NCBI GenBank assembly: GCA_002150995.1
Contig: MDHJ01000001.1
Location: 2,418,001 to 2,482,000, forward strand
Direction: 5' to 3'
Origin: Clavibacter michiganensis
GTDB taxonomy: Bacteria > Actinomycetota > Actinomycetes > Actinomycetales > Microbacteriaceae
DNA length: 64,000 nucleotides
Position 1 is the first letter of the stretch. Every line of letters begins with the position of its first letter. Both the position numbers and the translations under genes were made by a program. The notes beneath the pieces are model-generated. The model did no database searches. It was not told the DNA's origin and saw only the letters and a list, made by a program, of their open reading frames with translations. Below, in pieces: positions 62,827 through 64,000 of the stretch.

Positions 62827-63234
62827 ATGGGCGACGCCGCTCATCCGGTCGGGGACCCCCGGCCGGCCGTCGACTACCGGGAGGTCGAGGACTCGGCCCG
62901 GTTCCGGGAGCTGAAGCGCGCGCACCGCGGCTTCGTGTTCCCGCTGGCCGTCGCGTTCCTCGTCTGGTACTTCGCGTTCGTCCTGCTGTCGGACTACGCG
63001 CACGAGTTCATGTCCACGCCCGTCATCGGGAACGTGAACCTCGGGATCCTGCTGGGGCTCGGGCAGTTCGTCACCACGTTCGCCATCACCACCTGGTACG
63101 TGAGCCGGGCGAACACGCGCTTCGACCCGATCGCCGCGGAGATCCGCGCCGACCTGGAGGAGCGCGAGCGCGTCGCCGCGACGCGCCCCCGCGGGAGCAC
63201 CCCGCCGAAGCGCCGGAAGGGCGGCCGACGGTGA
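62827..63234 (+). CDS. DUF485 membrane protein
   Basis: 135 residues. Two membrane helices (FVFPLAVAFLVWYFAFVLLSDY and ILLGLGQFVTTFAITTWYV), with the family-typical YAHEFMSTPVIGNVNLGILLGLGQF linking them. The C-terminal tail is basic (PPKRRKGGRR). DUF485 (YjcH-like) proteins are encoded with ActP-type sodium/acetate symporters and are thought to assist them. The stop overlaps the symporter start by GTGA, supporting coupled synthesis. Confidence 0.9.
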   Translation: MGDAAHPVGDPRPAVDYREVEDSARFRELKRAHRGFVFPLAVAFLVWYFAFVLLSDYAHEFMSTPVIGNVNLGILLGLGQFVTTFAITTWYVSRANTRFDPIAAEIRADLEERERVAATRPRGSTPPKRRKGGRR

Positions 63235-64000
63235 GCGCGCCGGGCGTCTCGGTCATGGCCACCACGCCGACGACCGACACGGGCGATCCGGTCCTCAACA
63301 TCTCGATCTTCGGGGCGTTCGTGGTCATCACCCTGGTGATCGTCTTCCGCGCGAGCCGGAACAACTCGACGGCCGCCGACTACTACGCCGCCGGCCGCTC
63401 CTTCACCGGACCGCAGAACGGCACCGCGATCGCGGGCGACTACCTCTCGGCGGCGTCGTTCCTCGGCATCGTCGGCGCCATCGCCATCAACGGGTACGAC
63501 GGGTTCCTCTACTCCATCGGGTTCCTGGTGGCGTGGCTGGTGGCCCTGCTGCTCGTCGCCGAGCTCATGCGCAACACGGGCAAGTTCACGATGGCCGACG
63601 TGCTGAGCTTCCGGCTGAAGCAGCGTCCGGTGCGGCTGGCCGCGGCCACGACGACGCTCGCGGTCTGCTTCTTCTACCTGCTCGCCCAGATGGCGGGCGC
63701 CGGCGGGCTCGTCTCGCTGCTGCTCGGCATCGACGACCGGCTCGGGCAGTCGCTCGTGATCGCGGTCGTCGGGGCGCTGATGATCGTCTACGTGCTCGTC
63801 GGCGGGATGAAGGGCACCACCTGGGTGCAGATCATCAAGGCGTGCCTGCTGATCGCGGGCGCCGCCGTGATGACCGTGTGGGTGCTCGCGATCCACGGGT
63901 TCAATGTCTCGGAGCTCCTGGGCGCCGCGGCGGCCGCGGCCGACAAGCCCGTGCTCGAGCCCGGCAACCAGTACGGGGCCACGGGGATCACGAAGCTCGA
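63231..64000 (+). CDS. Cation/acetate symporter ActP-like, 5' part (cut by window end)
   Basis: Starts at GTG 63231 by GTGA overlap with the DUF485 gene and runs open to the last base (~256 residues seen). It belongs to the sodium:solute symporter family: ADYYAAGRSFTGPQNGTAIAGDYLSAASFLG is the ActP-type signature. Helices such as YSIGFLVAWLVALLLVAELM and SLVIAVVGALMIVYVLVGGMKGTTWVQIIKA follow. With its DUF485 partner it probably imports acetate or another short monocarboxylate (pyruvate, propionate). An alternative start at the Met nine codons on is possible. The 3' half is outside the window. Confidence 0.88.
   Translation, partial: MSAPGVSVMATTPTTDTGDPVLNISIFGAFVVITLVIVFRASRNNSTAADYYAAGRSFTGPQNGTAIAGDYLSAASFLGIVGAIAINGYDGFLYSIGFLVAWLVALLLVAELMRNTGKFTMADVLSFRLKQRPVRLAAATTTLAVCFFYLLAQMAGAGGLVSLLLGIDDRLGQSLVIAVVGALMIVYVLVGGMKGTTWVQIIKACLLIAGAAVMTVWVLAIHGFNVSELLGAAAAAADKPVLEPGNQYGATGITKL

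Overview
The window is very GC-rich, gene-dense DNA from a high-GC Gram-positive actinobacterium. I infer Microbacteriaceae, most likely Clavibacter or a close relative. Supporting signs are strong G/C third-position bias, many GTG/TTG starts, translationally coupled ATGA/GTGA junctions, a mycothiol-type MshB deacetylase, a DtxR-type iron box, the MEP isoprenoid pathway, and an actinobacterial dxr-rseP-ispG / proS-nusA-ylxR-infB-rbfA-truB backbone. No rRNA, tRNA, CRISPR array, integrase or insertion sequence was seen. Recognition of families is from memory of motifs, not from a database search.

Layout. 0-10.4 kb (mostly minus strand): translation and transcription core (truB, rbfA, infB, ylxR, nusA, proS), with panE, a nucleoside-kinase-like gene and mutY between truB and rbfA. 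10.4-15.2 kb: an oleA-oleBC-oleD long-chain olefin cluster lying between ispG and proS. 15.3-21.3 kb: ispG, rseP and dxr, with a plus-strand Ser/Thr kinase plus lipoprotein pair between rseP and dxr. 21.3-25.5 kb: FKBP lipoprotein, OsmC protein, gabT and an asparaginase. 25.5-41.7 kb: a minus-strand operon of Ser/Thr kinase (extracellular fibronectin-like domain), a ~1990-residue Ig-like/FN3 surface protein, MoxR ATPase, DUF58 protein, a transglutaminase-like membrane protein that lacks its catalytic Cys and His, and an FtsK/EccC-like ATPase. 41.8-46.2 kb: gltA, dapC, fdxA, mshB. 46.2-50 kb: iron-regulated efeUOB and a VOC protein. 50.4-52.4 kb: typA. 52.5-61.7 kb: a peptide ABC importer with two binding proteins. 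61.9-64 kb: CPBP protease, DUF485 protein and the start of an acetate-type symporter, cut by the window end.

How parts work together. The MEP genes feed isoprenoids. OleA/BC/D convert two fatty acyl-CoAs to an internal alkene. EfeUOB takes up iron under a DtxR-like operator. The dpp/opp block imports peptides. The kinase-to-FtsK operon looks like a cell-envelope assembly or export module that I cannot match to a named system, and it is the best candidate for something undescribed.

Reading caution. Thirteen genes, several of them essential, carry single-base losses in short G/C runs (17 sites, all between 356 and about 45,275, none in the last 18 kb). I interpret these as sequence errors, give the coordinates of the restored genes, and mark each site.
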